A DNA stretch of 29,501 bases from assembly GCA_963650915.1 (NCBI GenBank), contig CAVJMJ010000019.1:1-29501 (forward strand), read 5' to 3'. The notes beneath the pieces are model-generated. The model worked only from the letters and a program-made list of their open reading frames with translations, ran no database searches and was not told the origin of the DNA. Shown one piece after another: positions 6,556 through 14,807 of the stretch. Within the stretch, counting starts at the first letter, position 1; every line of letters begins with the position of its first letter. The DNA is from UBA4636 sp963650915 (GTDB lineage: Bacteria > Bacillota > Clostridia > Christensenellales > Borkfalkiaceae). Made by a program: the position numbers and the translations under genes.

Positions 6556-8841
6556 ATGCAACTTATTATAGTGGAATCGCCGTCCAAGGCAAAAACGATT
6601 GAAAAATACCTTGGCGGAAAAATAAAGGTCGACGCAAGCGGCGGACACGTCAGGGATCTTCCCGAAAAACGTTTAGGCGTAAACGTCGCCGAAAATTACG
6701 AACCCAATTACGTTATAACGGCGGATAAACGCGCCGTTATTAAACGTTTACAGGATAAATGCGACAAAAGCGACAAAGTCTATCTTGCAACCGACCCCGA
6801 TAGAGAGGGGGAAGCTATATCTTGGCACTTGCAAGAAGTTTTGGGGCTTAAAGGTAAATCTCAACGAATCGTTTTTAACGAAATAAGCGAAAAAGCCGTT
6901 AAAAACGCTTTGGCTAATCCGAGAGACATAAATTACAACCTTGTGGATTCCCAACAGGCACGCAGGGTTTTGGACAGACTCGTCGGCTACAAATTAAGCC
7001 CCTTTTTATGCAAAAAGATAAAGGACGGTTTGTCGGCGGGCAGAGTTCAATCGGTAGCCTTACGCCTCGTCGTCGAAAGGGAAAAAGAAATTCAGGCGTT
7101 TAAACCCAAGGAATATTGGAATATTTACGGCGAATTTTCAAACGCAAAACAGTCTTTTAAAGCCCTTTTAAGCGAAAAGAACGGCAAAAAATACCGTCCG
7201 TCGACGAAAGAGGAAGCCGAAAAGGTTTACGACGAGGTTTTAAACGGAAAGGCTAAAGTTGCGGAAATCAAAAAAACACTCGTAAAAGCGCACGCCCTTC
7301 CTCCCTTTACAACAAGCACCTTACAACAGGACGCTTCGGCAAAATTAGGTCTTTCTTCGCCTCAGGTAATGGCGATAGCACAGTATCTGTACGAAGGTTT
7401 GGATACCCCTCAGGGGCATATCGCATTCGTAACCTATATCAGAACCGACTCCGTTCGTATCGCAAAGGAAGCCCAAGACGCCGCCCTTAAATACATCGGC
7501 GAAAAATACGGCAAGGAATACGTCCCAGAAAAACCTAACGTTTACCGCTCCAAAAAGACGGCGCAGGACGCACACGAGGCAATTCGCCCCATAGATTTGA
7601 CTTTGACGCCTCAGGAAGCCAAAAAACTTCTCGATAAAAATCATTACGGCGTTTACAAACTCATATACGAAAGATTTATCGCTTCTCAAATGGCTGACGC
7701 CAAATACGAACTCGTAAACATTTCCGTCGGCGTAAACGACTACGCCTTCAAAACGAGCGGAAGAACGGTGCTTTTCAAAGGTTTTACCGCCGTTTACGAC
7801 GATTACACCAAGGCGGGCGACGAAGACGAAGTTGTAACCAAAAGCATTCCGAAACTTTCGGAAGGCGAAAGTCTTAACACCGAAAAAATCGAAAAAGAAC
7901 AAAAGTTTACCAAGCCACCCGTTCGCTATACCGATGCAACGCTCGTTAAAGCAATGGAAGACAAGGGCATCGGCAGACCGAGTACTTATTCGAGCATCAT
8001 AGGCGTTTTGAGTAAGAGAAAATACACCAAAAAAGAAAACAAATATATAGTACCCACCCCCATCGCTTTCGAAATGACGGACGTGCTTTGCAAATATTTT
8101 CCGGAGATAATGGACGTATCCTTTACCGCAAATATGGAAGATAAACTCGACGACATCGAAAACGGCGGAAAAGATTGGCATCAACTTATTGCCGATTTCT
8201 ACCCCGGCTTTTCCGAGCAGTTGAAAATCGCGTCGCAAGACGGTGACGAGGTTACAGATATTCTTTGCGAAAAATGCGGTGCCCCCATGGTCAGAAAGAA
8301 GGGCAAATACGGCAAGTTTTTGGCTTGTTCCAATTATCCGCAATGTTCCAACATAAAGTCCGAAAACGAAGAAGTTTCCGACGTAAAATGCGAAAAATGC
8401 GGTGCCATGATGGTTTATAAATCGGGTAAATACGGCAAATTTTTGGCTTGCCCCAATTATCCGCAGTGTTCCAACATAAAACCGCTTAACGAGGAAAAAT
8501 CTTCCGAAAAGTGCGAAAAATGCGGAGGAAATTTAGTCGTAAAAACGGGTAAATTCGGCAAATATTTGCAGTGCGAAAGTTGCGGTGCGACTAAGAGCAT
8601 AACCGAAAAAGCAGGCATTTGCCCAGAATGCGGAAGACCTACCCAAAAAATGACCTCGAAGTCCGGCAAAGTCTTTTACGGTTGTTCGGGCTATCCCGAT
8701 TGTAAGTTTATGAGTTGGGATATGCCTACCGGCAAAAAATGCCCCGTATGCGGAAAATATCTCGTCCTTTCAAAAGACGGAAAACATATTCGCTGTTCGG
8801 ATAAAAACTGTAATTATAGCGTTGAAAATGACAAAAATTAA
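6556..8841 (+). CDS. topA: DNA topoisomerase I (type IA)
   Basis: A protein of 761 residues that relaxes negative supercoils by single-strand cleavage. The TOPRIM domain begins with IIVESPSKAKTIEKYLG (Glu7) and contains TDPDREGEA (Asp80, Asp82, Glu84). The active-site motif TYIRTDS puts the catalytic tyrosine at residue 294. The C-terminus from Cys571 carries about five C4 zinc-ribbon repeats; the first three are similar (CEKCGAPMVRKKGKYGKF, CEKCGAMMVYKSGKYGKF, CEKCGGNLVVKTGKFGKY), followed by a CPECG and a CPVCG unit. The ATG follows AATAGGAGAATT. Its last bases overlap the trmFO start, matching the topA-gid order known from Bacillus. Confidence 0.97.
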   Translation: MQLIIVESPSKAKTIEKYLGGKIKVDASGGHVRDLPEKRLGVNVAENYEPNYVITADKRAVIKRLQDKCDKSDKVYLATDPDREGEAISWHLQEVLGLKGKSQRIVFNEISEKAVKNALANPRDINYNLVDSQQARRVLDRLVGYKLSPFLCKKIKDGLSAGRVQSVALRLVVEREKEIQAFKPKEYWNIYGEFSNAKQSFKALLSEKNGKKYRPSTKEEAEKVYDEVLNGKAKVAEIKKTLVKAHALPPFTTSTLQQDASAKLGLSSPQVMAIAQYLYEGLDTPQGHIAFVTYIRTDSVRIAKEAQDAALKYIGEKYGKEYVPEKPNVYRSKKTAQDAHEAIRPIDLTLTPQEAKKLLDKNHYGVYKLIYERFIASQMADAKYELVNISVGVNDYAFKTSGRTVLFKGFTAVYDDYTKAGDEDEVVTKSIPKLSEGESLNTEKIEKEQKFTKPPVRYTDATLVKAMEDKGIGRPSTYSSIIGVLSKRKYTKKENKYIVPTPIAFEMTDVLCKYFPEIMDVSFTANMEDKLDDIENGGKDWHQLIADFYPGFSEQLKIASQDGDEVTDILCEKCGAPMVRKKGKYGKFLACSNYPQCSNIKSENEEVSDVKCEKCGAMMVYKSGKYGKFLACPNYPQCSNIKPLNEEKSSEKCEKCGGNLVVKTGKFGKYLQCESCGATKSITEKAGICPECGRPTQKMTSKSGKVFYGCSGYPDCKFMSWDMPTGKKCPVCGKYLVLSKDGKHIRCSDKNCNYSVENDKN

Positions 8842-10135
8842 AGTAATCGGCGGAGGGTTAGCGGGTTCGGAAGCCGCTTATTACCTTGCAAAAAAGGGCT
8901 ACGACGTAACTTTATACGATATTAAGCCTAACGCTTTTACCCCCGCTCATCACAATAAAAACTACGGCGAATTGGTATGTTCCAATTCCCTTAAAAGCAG
9001 TGACGTTTACGGTAACGCTTGCGGGCTTTTGAAGGAAGAATTGCGTATTTTAGGCTCGATGGTTATAGCGTGCGCAGACCAAACCAAAGTCCCCGCCGGC
9101 AACGCTTTAGCTGTTGACAGGGAACTTTTTGCCGAAAAAATCACAGAAAATTTAAAATCGCTCGATAACGTTACCTTTTGTTCGGAGGACGTTTCAAAAA
9201 TTGACTTTTCGGTGCCGACGATTATCGCGACGGGACCCTTGACTACGCCTTCTTTGAGCGATTTTATATCAAAAAACATCGTCGGCGGGTTGTATTTTTA
9301 CGACGCCGCCGCTCCCATAGTTTCGGCTGATTCGATAGATATGTCGCACGCATTTATTACCGACAGATACGGCGAGGAAGGCGTCGGCGATTACGTTAAC
9401 TGTCCCATCGACAAAGAGGGCTACGAAAAGTTTTACGAAGCCCTTATTACCGCTAAAATAGCGGAAAAACACGATTTCGAAAAATCGCAAGTATTTGAAG
9501 GCTGTATGCCTGTCGAAATTATGGCTATGCGCGGGATAGATACTCTTCGTTTCGGTCCGTTAAAGCCCGTCGGGCTTACCGATCCGAAAACAGGGCGTTG
9601 GCCGTATGCTTGCATGCAACTCAGAAAGGAAAACGAAGAGGGGACCATGTACAACATAGTCGGCTTTCAAACCAATCTTTTATGGGGAGAACAAAAGAAA
9701 GTTTTTTCCATCTTTCCCGCCCTTAAAAACGCCGATTTTTTGCGTTACGGCGTAATGCACAGAAACACTTATTTGTCCTCGCCGGGCGTTCTTGACGACT
9801 GCTATTCGGTAATCGGCAAGCCTTATACTTATTTTGCGGGGCAGATAACGGGCGTCGAGGGGTACGTGGAAAGTATAGCCTCGGGGCTTACGGCGGCTAT
9901 ATCTCTCGACAGAAGGCTTTGCGGTAAACCCGACGTGGATTTTACCGATTTTACGGTAACGGGCGCGTTAGCCAAACATTGTTCTACGCCGACCGAAGAT
10001 TTTCAGCCCATGAACGCTAACTACGGCATTTTGGGCACTGTCGGAAGAATGAAGAACAAAGCCGAAAAAAAGCGTTTCTTATCCCAAAGGGCGCTTGACA
10101 AAATCAATGAAATAAAGGAGTTATTGAATGAGTAA
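8828..10135 (+). CDS. trmFO: tRNA (m5U54) methyltransferase TrmFO, folate/FAD-dependent
   Basis: A protein of 435 residues from the ATG at 8828; a TTG at 8822 would add two residues but has no better ribosome binding site. TrmFO makes ribothymidine at position 54 of tRNA using methylene-tetrahydrofolate and reduced FAD. The FAD-binding GGGLAG (residues 8-13) is at the N-terminus. The catalytic cysteines are visible as ELVCSNS (Cys51) and EGCMPVE (Cys226), at almost the same positions as in characterised Bacillus enzymes. LTDPKTGRWPYACMQLR and the C-terminal NYGILG are also family signatures. It overlaps topA by 14 bases and hslV by 8, pointing to one coupled operon. Confidence 0.96.
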   Translation: MTKIKVIGGGLAGSEAAYYLAKKGYDVTLYDIKPNAFTPAHHNKNYGELVCSNSLKSSDVYGNACGLLKEELRILGSMVIACADQTKVPAGNALAVDRELFAEKITENLKSLDNVTFCSEDVSKIDFSVPTIIATGPLTTPSLSDFISKNIVGGLYFYDAAAPIVSADSIDMSHAFITDRYGEEGVGDYVNCPIDKEGYEKFYEALITAKIAEKHDFEKSQVFEGCMPVEIMAMRGIDTLRFGPLKPVGLTDPKTGRWPYACMQLRKENEEGTMYNIVGFQTNLLWGEQKKVFSIFPALKNADFLRYGVMHRNTYLSSPGVLDDCYSVIGKPYTYFAGQITGVEGYVESIASGLTAAISLDRRLCGKPDVDFTDFTVTGALAKHCSTPTEDFQPMNANYGILGTVGRMKNKAEKKRFLSQRALDKINEIKELLNE

Positions 10136-10676
10136 CGAATTTAAAGGCACTACCATTTGTGCCGTAAAAAAAGCGGGAGTTACCGCCATCGCAGGCGACG
10201 GACAGGTAACTTTCGGCGAAAACGTAATATTTAAAAACAATGCGGTAAAAGTCCGCAGAATATACAACGACAGCGTGATTATCGGCTTTGCCGGTACCGT
10301 TTCGGACGCTTTTACTCTTACCGAGCGTTTTGAAGGAATGCTCAATAAATTTTCGGGCAATCTTTTAAGAAGCGCGGTGGAACTTGCCGAACTTTGGCGT
10401 AACGACAAAGTAGGCAGAAAACTCGAAGCCATGATGATATGTGCAGATAAACACACACTTTTAATAGTATCTGGTTCCGGCGAAGTCATCGAACCCGACG
10501 GAGATATTTGTGCCATCGGTAGCGGAGGAAACTACGCTTTGGCGGCGGCACGCGCTTTGTACGAAGAAACCGATTATTCCGCAGACGTAATTGCCGAAAA
10601 GGCATTACGCATAGCAAGCAAAATCTGTATTTTCACCAACGACAACATCCGTGTGGAAACGGTAAAGGAGGACTAA
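10128..10676 (+). CDS. hslV: HslV (ClpQ) peptidase subunit
   Basis: A protein of 182 residues, the threonine peptidase of the HslVU ATP-dependent protease. The mature N-terminus is recognisable as TTICAVKKAG with AGDGQVTFG and GFAGTVSDAF. By alignment with Bacillus and E. coli proteins the nucleophile would be Thr8, so residues 1-7 (MSNEFKG) would be removed as a short propeptide. GSGGNYALAAARAL near the C-terminus is conserved. A strong AAAGGAG ribosome binding site lies inside the end of trmFO, overlapped by 8 bases. The hslU start follows the stop codon directly. Confidence 0.95.
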   Translation: MSNEFKGTTICAVKKAGVTAIAGDGQVTFGENVIFKNNAVKVRRIYNDSVIIGFAGTVSDAFTLTERFEGMLNKFSGNLLRSAVELAELWRNDKVGRKLEAMMICADKHTLLIVSGSGEVIEPDGDICAIGSGGNYALAAARALYEETDYSADVIAEKALRIASKICIFTNDNIRVETVKED

Positions 10677-11990
10677 ATGAACTACTTTTCGCCAAGACAG
10701 ATTGTTTCCGAATTAGACAAGTACATTATCGGGCAGGATAAAGCCAAAAGAGAAGTTGCGGTAGCCCTTCGCAACCGTTACAGAAGAAGCAAACTTTCCC
10801 CCGAACTTCAAGAAGAAATAACACCCAAAAACATTATAATGAAAGGTCCAACCGGCGTAGGTAAGACTGAAATCGCAAGAAGACTTGCCAAACTCGTAAA
10901 AGCACCTTTCGTTAAAGTAGAAGCCACGAAGTTTACCGAAGTCGGTTACGTCGGCAGAGATTGCGAATCCATGATACGCGACCTCGTCGAATACAGCGTA
11001 AGACTGGTAAGAGAGGAAAGAAAAAAGGAAGTTTCCTTTAAAGCGACCGCAATCGCCAAAAAGAAGGTTTTAAAATGCCTTTACGAGGCTTTGAAAAACG
11101 AAAAGGGAGAAACTCCGCAAACGGTATTTGAAGAAAACGTCGAAAAACGTTTCGATAACGGCGAACTCGACGATACCATAATAGAAATCGAAGTTTTGGA
11201 TCAACCCAAATCAATGGAACTCGTCCCGGGTTCTGGTACGGAAATCAACATCGGTTCCATTTTCGAAGGCTTTATGCCTCCCAAAACGAAGAGAAGAAAA
11301 TTCGCGGTTAAAGAAGCCATGAAGATTTTAACCGACGAAGAAGCCTCTAAACTCATCGACGAAGATTCCGTCGTCGAAGAGGGCGTAAGACGTGCCGAAC
11401 AAGAGGGCATTATATTCATCGACGAAATCGATAAAATCGCCTCAAAAGGAAAAACCAACGGCGCAGACGTGTCGAGAGAGGGCGTACAAAGGGATATTTT
11501 GCCCATCGTCGAAGGCTCTACCGTCAACACAAAATACGGCACGGTAAAAACCGACTATATATTATTTATAGCCGCTGGTGCTTTCCACGTTTCGGCTGTA
11601 GAAGATCTTATTCCCGAACTTCAAGGTCGTTTCCCGATAATCGTAGATTTATCCAGTTTGACGAAGGGAGATTTCGTAAGAATTCTAACCGTTCCTCAAA
11701 ATGCGCTTACCAAGCAATACGCAACCCTTTTGTCGGTGGATAACATCGATTTGAAATTTTCCGACGACGCTATAGAAGAAATAGCCGAACTCTGCGTGGA
11801 AATGAACGCCACCCAAGAGGACATCGGCGCAAGAAGACTTCATACCATTATGGAAAACTTGCTTGAAGACATTAGTTTCAACGCCGACGGAACCCATCCC
11901 GTCATCTCGCTTACCATAGACAAAAATTACGTTGACGAACATCTTTCCGATATAATCAGCAAGCGTAACTTGAAAAAGTTTATTTTATAA
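10677..11990 (+). CDS. hslU: HslU (ClpY) ATPase subunit
   Basis: A protein of 437 residues, the AAA+ unfoldase that feeds substrates to HslV. It starts with the SPRQIVSELDKYIIGQDKAKREVAVALRNR block. Walker A GPTGVGKT is at 57-64 and Walker B IIFIDEIDKIA has Asp249 and Glu250. The intermediate I-domain lies between them, including the variable charged region near 105-200. GRFPIIVDLSSLT and IGARRLHTIMENLLEDISF are conserved C-terminal motifs. AAGGAGG lies inside the end of hslV, whose stop codon abuts this ATG, so expression of the two subunits is coupled. Confidence 0.97.
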   Translation: MNYFSPRQIVSELDKYIIGQDKAKREVAVALRNRYRRSKLSPELQEEITPKNIIMKGPTGVGKTEIARRLAKLVKAPFVKVEATKFTEVGYVGRDCESMIRDLVEYSVRLVREERKKEVSFKATAIAKKKVLKCLYEALKNEKGETPQTVFEENVEKRFDNGELDDTIIEIEVLDQPKSMELVPGSGTEINIGSIFEGFMPPKTKRRKFAVKEAMKILTDEEASKLIDEDSVVEEGVRRAEQEGIIFIDEIDKIASKGKTNGADVSREGVQRDILPIVEGSTVNTKYGTVKTDYILFIAAGAFHVSAVEDLIPELQGRFPIIVDLSSLTKGDFVRILTVPQNALTKQYATLLSVDNIDLKFSDDAIEEIAELCVEMNATQEDIGARRLHTIMENLLEDISFNADGTHPVISLTIDKNYVDEHLSDIISKRNLKKFIL

Positions 11991-11999
11991 GGTGAACAC

Positions 12000-13241
12000 A
12001 TGATAAATATTCCCAAGGGTACCAAAGACGTTTTACCCGACGAGTCGTATAAATGGCATTACGTCGAAAGCGTCGTTAAAGGGGTAGCCGAACGTTTCGG
12101 CGCATCCGAAATAAGAACGCCCGTATTCGAACATACCGAACTTTTCCTTCGCGGGGTAGGCGACACTACCGATATAGTCAACAAGGAAATGTACACTTTT
12201 ACAGACAAGGGCGGAAGAAGCATTACTTTAAAGCCCGAAGGCACGGCAGGCGTTGCCCGCTCGTTTATCGAAAACGGACTCGGTAACCGTGCGATGCCCT
12301 TAAAAATGTACTACATCACCCCCGTTTTCCGTTACGAAAGACCGCAGGCGGGGAGACTGCGCGAACACCATCAATTCGGTATAGAGTTTTACGGAGCAAA
12401 GGGTGCAGACACCGACGCCGAAGTTATTTTGCTTGCGTATACCGTTTTGAAAGAACTCGGTTTGAACGTTAAACTCAATATAAACAGCATGGGTTGCGAA
12501 AAGTGCAGAAAAGATTACAACGTCGCACTTAAAGAGTATCTCAAAAACAATATAGACGGTCTTTGCGAAACCTGTCGCGTCCGCTACGAAAAGAACCCTT
12601 TAAGGATTCTCGATTGTAAAGTGGAATCCTGTCGGGAACTCGTCAAAAACGCCCCCGCCATAACCGATTATCTTTGCGACGATTGCAAGGCGCATTTCGA
12701 AAAACTTAAAAAACTCCTCGACGTAGCGGGGTTAGAGTATACCGTAAACCCGCACATCGTAAGAGGTCTCGATTATTACACAAAAACCGTGTTTGAATTC
12801 GTTACCGCCGATTTAGGCTCGCAAGGTACCGTTTGCGGCGGCGGAAGATACGATAATCTTATTTCTCAACTCGGCGGCGGAGATGTCCCCGGCGTAGGTT
12901 TCGGCATGGGGCTTGAACGCATCTTGATGCTTATGGAAGCCAAGGGAATAAAAATACCGGACGCTCCTCATTGCAAGTTGTTTATCGCCACCATGGGCGA
13001 CGAGGCTTACGAAAAAGCCTTCGATATAGTCTTTAAACTAAGGCAAAAAGGGGTTTTTGCCGACCTCGACCATATGGAGCGCGGTATAAAGGCACAGTTT
13101 AAATATTCCGACAAAATCAACGCCGAATACGTTGCTACGATAGGCGAAAACGAACTAAACGAAGGTTTTTTGAACCTTAAAAAAATGAGTGACGGTTCGG
13201 TTGAAAAATTACCGATTAACGGGCTTATAGATAAATTTTAG
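12000..13241 (+). CDS. hisS: Histidyl-tRNA synthetase
   Basis: A protein of 413 residues, a class II aminoacyl-tRNA synthetase. Motif 1 lies near the N-terminus. Motif 2 is FRYERPQAGRLREHHQFG. The histidine-binding loops are RGLDYYTKTVFEF and CGGGRYDNL, and motif 3 is GFGMGLERIL. The C-terminal anticodon-binding domain ends the protein. The insertion between motifs 2 and 3 holds several cysteine pairs (CEKC, CETC, DCKVESC, CDDC), which I recall as common in clostridial HisRS and which may bind zinc. The ATG lies 9 bases after the hslU stop with GGTGAA just upstream. A terminator 40 bases downstream suggests it closes the operon. Confidence 0.96.
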   Translation: MINIPKGTKDVLPDESYKWHYVESVVKGVAERFGASEIRTPVFEHTELFLRGVGDTTDIVNKEMYTFTDKGGRSITLKPEGTAGVARSFIENGLGNRAMPLKMYYITPVFRYERPQAGRLREHHQFGIEFYGAKGADTDAEVILLAYTVLKELGLNVKLNINSMGCEKCRKDYNVALKEYLKNNIDGLCETCRVRYEKNPLRILDCKVESCRELVKNAPAITDYLCDDCKAHFEKLKKLLDVAGLEYTVNPHIVRGLDYYTKTVFEFVTADLGSQGTVCGGGRYDNLISQLGGGDVPGVGFGMGLERILMLMEAKGIKIPDAPHCKLFIATMGDEAYEKAFDIVFKLRQKGVFADLDHMERGIKAQFKYSDKINAEYVATIGENELNEGFLNLKKMSDGSVEKLPINGLIDKF

Positions 13242-13281
13242 TTTAAGTCCGACGTAAACTTTCAATAATTATTTTTAAAGA

Positions 13282-13314
13282 GCAAGGCGATTTAATCTGT
13301 TGCCTTGCCCTTTT
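13282..13314 (+). terminator. Intrinsic terminator after hisS
   Basis: GCAAGGC (13282-13288) pairs with GCCTTGC (13302-13308), extended by an A-T and a G-U pair, and is followed by CCTTTT. It separates hisS from the hydrogenase operon. Confidence 0.75.
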
Positions 13315-13357
13315 CTATGTAATTAATGCGAAAAAAATTTCATATTTATGGTCGGTT

Positions 13358-13390
13358 TATGTAAAAAACAGGAAGAAATATGTAAAAAAC
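13358..13390 (+). promoter_or_regulatory. Direct repeat upstream of the hydrogenase promoter
   Basis: TATGTAAAAAAC occurs at 13358-13369 and again at 13379-13390. The centres are 21 bases apart, two helical turns, and the second copy ends 24 bases before the -35 box. This placement fits an activator site, but the A-rich sequence makes chance similarity possible. Confidence 0.35.
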
Positions 13391-13414
13391 GGGTGAAAAA
13401 TCGTGCTTTCGCTA

Positions 13415-13443
13415 TTGACACGGCGCAGGTTATATGGTATAAT
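13415..13443 (+). promoter_or_regulatory. Consensus SigA promoter of the hydrogenase operon
   Basis: TTGACA (13415-13420) and TATAAT (13438-13443) are perfect consensus boxes with a 17-base spacer. Transcription would start near 13450, giving a leader of about 60 bases before the NuoE-like gene. A promoter this strong suggests either very high expression or control by a repressor. Confidence 0.88.
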
Positions 13444-13450
13444 TTTAGCG

Positions 13451-13466
13451 TTGCAAAAAATTGCAA
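13451..13466. promoter_or_regulatory. Candidate operator at the hydrogenase transcription start
   Basis: TTGCAA-AAAA-TTGCAA: two copies of a self-complementary hexamer spaced by four bases, lying at about +1 to +16. The outer TTG...CAA ends recall Rex-type redox sites, but the length and inner bases differ from the usual Rex consensus. Assignment to a given regulator is not possible from sequence alone. Confidence 0.35.
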
Positions 13467-13512
13467 AAATTATTACGATAAAATAAGTTATTCAACCATT
13501 ACGGAGGATTGT

Positions 13513-14001
13513 ATGAAGAAAATCGTTATACCGTTCGACGGTACGCCGGAACAGGAACAGCAATTAAAGAAAGAACTCGCCGAATTAGTTAAAGTACCCG
13601 GCGGTCTTATGCCCGCACTCCAAAAAGCGCAGGAGATTTACGGCTACCTTCCCAAAGAAGTTCAAGTCATGATAGCCGAAGCGTTCGACGTTCCTCTGTC
13701 CGAAGTTTACGGGGTAGCAACCTTTTATTCCCAATTCTCGCTTTATCCCAAGGGAAAATATCAGGTAAGCGTTTGTCTCGGCACCGCTTGCTACGTTAAA
13801 GGTTCGGGCGACGTGTTTGACGAAATTTCCAAAGTTTTGGGAATCGGCAACGGCGAAGTCACCGCAGATAAAAAATTCTCTCTCGACGCTACGCGTTGCG
13901 TAGGTTGTTGCGGTTTGGCGCCCGTTATGTGCGTCAACGGCGAAGTCTACGGAAGAATAACCGCAAAAGACGTTGCCGGTATTTTGGCTAAATACAACTA
14001 A
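13513..14001 (+). CDS. hndA: NADH-dependent hydrogenase NuoE-like [2Fe-2S] subunit (HydC/HndA type)
   Basis: A protein of 162 residues, the small thioredoxin-fold [2Fe-2S] subunit that passes electrons in NAD(P)-linked [FeFe]-hydrogenases. The helical N-terminal region ends in GYLPKEVQVMIAEAFDVPLSEVYGVATFYSQF, a NuoE signature. The cluster ligands are Cys88 and Cys93 (CLGTAC) and Cys129 and Cys133 (CVGCC). The frame is open upstream to 13348, but the ATG at 13513 has a CGGAGG ribosome binding site and gives a normal N-terminus; the upstream extension would cross the promoter. It is the first gene of the operon; its NuoF and HydA partners lie 4 kb downstream. Confidence 0.93.
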   Translation: MKKIVIPFDGTPEQEQQLKKELAELVKVPGGLMPALQKAQEIYGYLPKEVQVMIAEAFDVPLSEVYGVATFYSQFSLYPKGKYQVSVCLGTACYVKGSGDVFDEISKVLGIGNGEVTADKKFSLDATRCVGCCGLAPVMCVNGEVYGRITAKDVAGILAKYN

Positions 14002-14022
14002 AATTAACGGGGCGGGTAAACG

Positions 14023-14370
14023 ATGAAGATAAGTAAAGTCGCCGAAATTTTAGAAGGCACCGTTTTGTGCGGAGAGGAATTCCTCGACAGGGAAGTAAAT
14101 TCCGCTTGCGGTTCCGATATGATGAGCGACGTTTTGGCGTACGTAAAAGACCAGGCTGTTTTGATAACGGGGCTTTGTAACCCTCAAGTTATAAGAACCG
14201 CCGTAATGATGGATATGGTATGCGTCGTATTTGTTCGCGGAAAACAGCCTACCGAAGAAATGATAACTTTGGCAAAGGAAAGAGATATCGTTTTGATAAC
14301 CACCGAAAGGAGAATGTTCTCGGCGTGCGGTAAGTTATACGTAAACGGGCTCGTTCCGGGCGGTTATTGA
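14023..14370 (+). CDS. DRTGG-domain protein, hydrogenase-operon type (first copy)
   Basis: A protein of 115 residues with one alpha/beta domain and no membrane segment. Start KISKVAEILEGTVLCGEEFLDREVNSACGSDMMSDVLAYVK and the ITGL-N-Q-V-RTA strand match small DRTGG-type proteins that accompany clostridial [FeFe]-hydrogenase operons. The DRTGG domain also occurs in HPr kinase N-termini and phosphotransacetylases and is thought to bind ligands, but the ligand is unknown. It lies 21 bases after the NuoE-like gene; its stop is one base before the ATP-binding protein's start. A paralogue follows at 16067. The family call rests on recalled pattern and context; a regulatory role is inferred. Confidence 0.68.
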   Translation: MKISKVAEILEGTVLCGEEFLDREVNSACGSDMMSDVLAYVKDQAVLITGLCNPQVIRTAVMMDMVCVVFVRGKQPTEEMITLAKERDIVLITTERRMFSACGKLYVNGLVPGGY

Positions 14371-14371
14371 T

Positions 14372-14797
14372 ATGGCGGACTGTGTCAGGCTTTCATACGT
14401 CGTAGACGGGCAGAACTTCGTTTCCGCAGGTTCGGCTACCGAAAGCGTAAAATCCGCGCTTAAAGGCATGGGCGTCAATCCTTCCGACGTAAGAAGGGTT
14501 GCCATTTCCATGTACGAGGGTGAAATCAACATGGTTATCCACGCAAACGGCGGGCACGCTTACGCAGACATTTACGTGGATAAATGCGTAATAACCCTCA
14601 TCGATACGGGCAAAGGAATCCCCGATATAGAATTAGCGATGAAGCCCGGGTATTCCACCGCTTCCGACGAGGTTCGCTCTCTCGGTTTCGGTGCGGGTAT
14701 GGGACTTCCGAATATGAAAAAATATACCGACGAGTTTAAAATAGAAAGTCAGGTCGGAAAGGGAACGAAAGTAACGCTTGTTATAAAGTTCTCGTGA
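14372..14797 (+). CDS. GHKL ATPase, anti-sigma-factor-like (RsbW/SpoIIAB type)
   Basis: A protein of 141 residues consisting of a lone GHKL ATP-binding domain. The N-box is MYEGEINMVIHANGG, the G1 box is DTGKGIPD, and the G2 region is FGAGMGLPNMKKY; the C-terminus is SQVGKGTKVTLVIKF. There is no dimerisation/phosphoacceptor domain and no membrane segment, so it resembles serine kinases or anti-sigma factors of the RsbW class rather than a sensor kinase. The neighbours on either side are a DRTGG protein and a hydrogenase-like protein. A signalling role tied to the hydrogenase-like protein is plausible, but no sigma factor or anti-anti-sigma gene is in the window. Confidence 0.82.
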   Translation: MADCVRLSYVVDGQNFVSAGSATESVKSALKGMGVNPSDVRRVAISMYEGEINMVIHANGGHAYADIYVDKCVITLIDTGKGIPDIELAMKPGYSTASDEVRSLGFGAGMGLPNMKKYTDEFKIESQVGKGTKVTLVIKFS

Positions 14798-14807
14798 TAA
14801 GGGAAAC

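Noticed and set aside
7345..8343. A 332-codon minus-strand frame inside topA
   Set aside because: Long antisense frames arise from codon bias; the plus strand encodes all topoisomerase motifs here.
8822..8827. TTG start for trmFO
   Set aside because: It adds only two residues and has no better ribosome binding site; the ATG at 8828 gives the normal N-terminus.
13348..13512. Upstream extension of the NuoE-like protein
   Set aside because: The added 55 residues would be encoded across the perfect promoter and the start site; the ATG at 13513 has a proper ribosome binding site.
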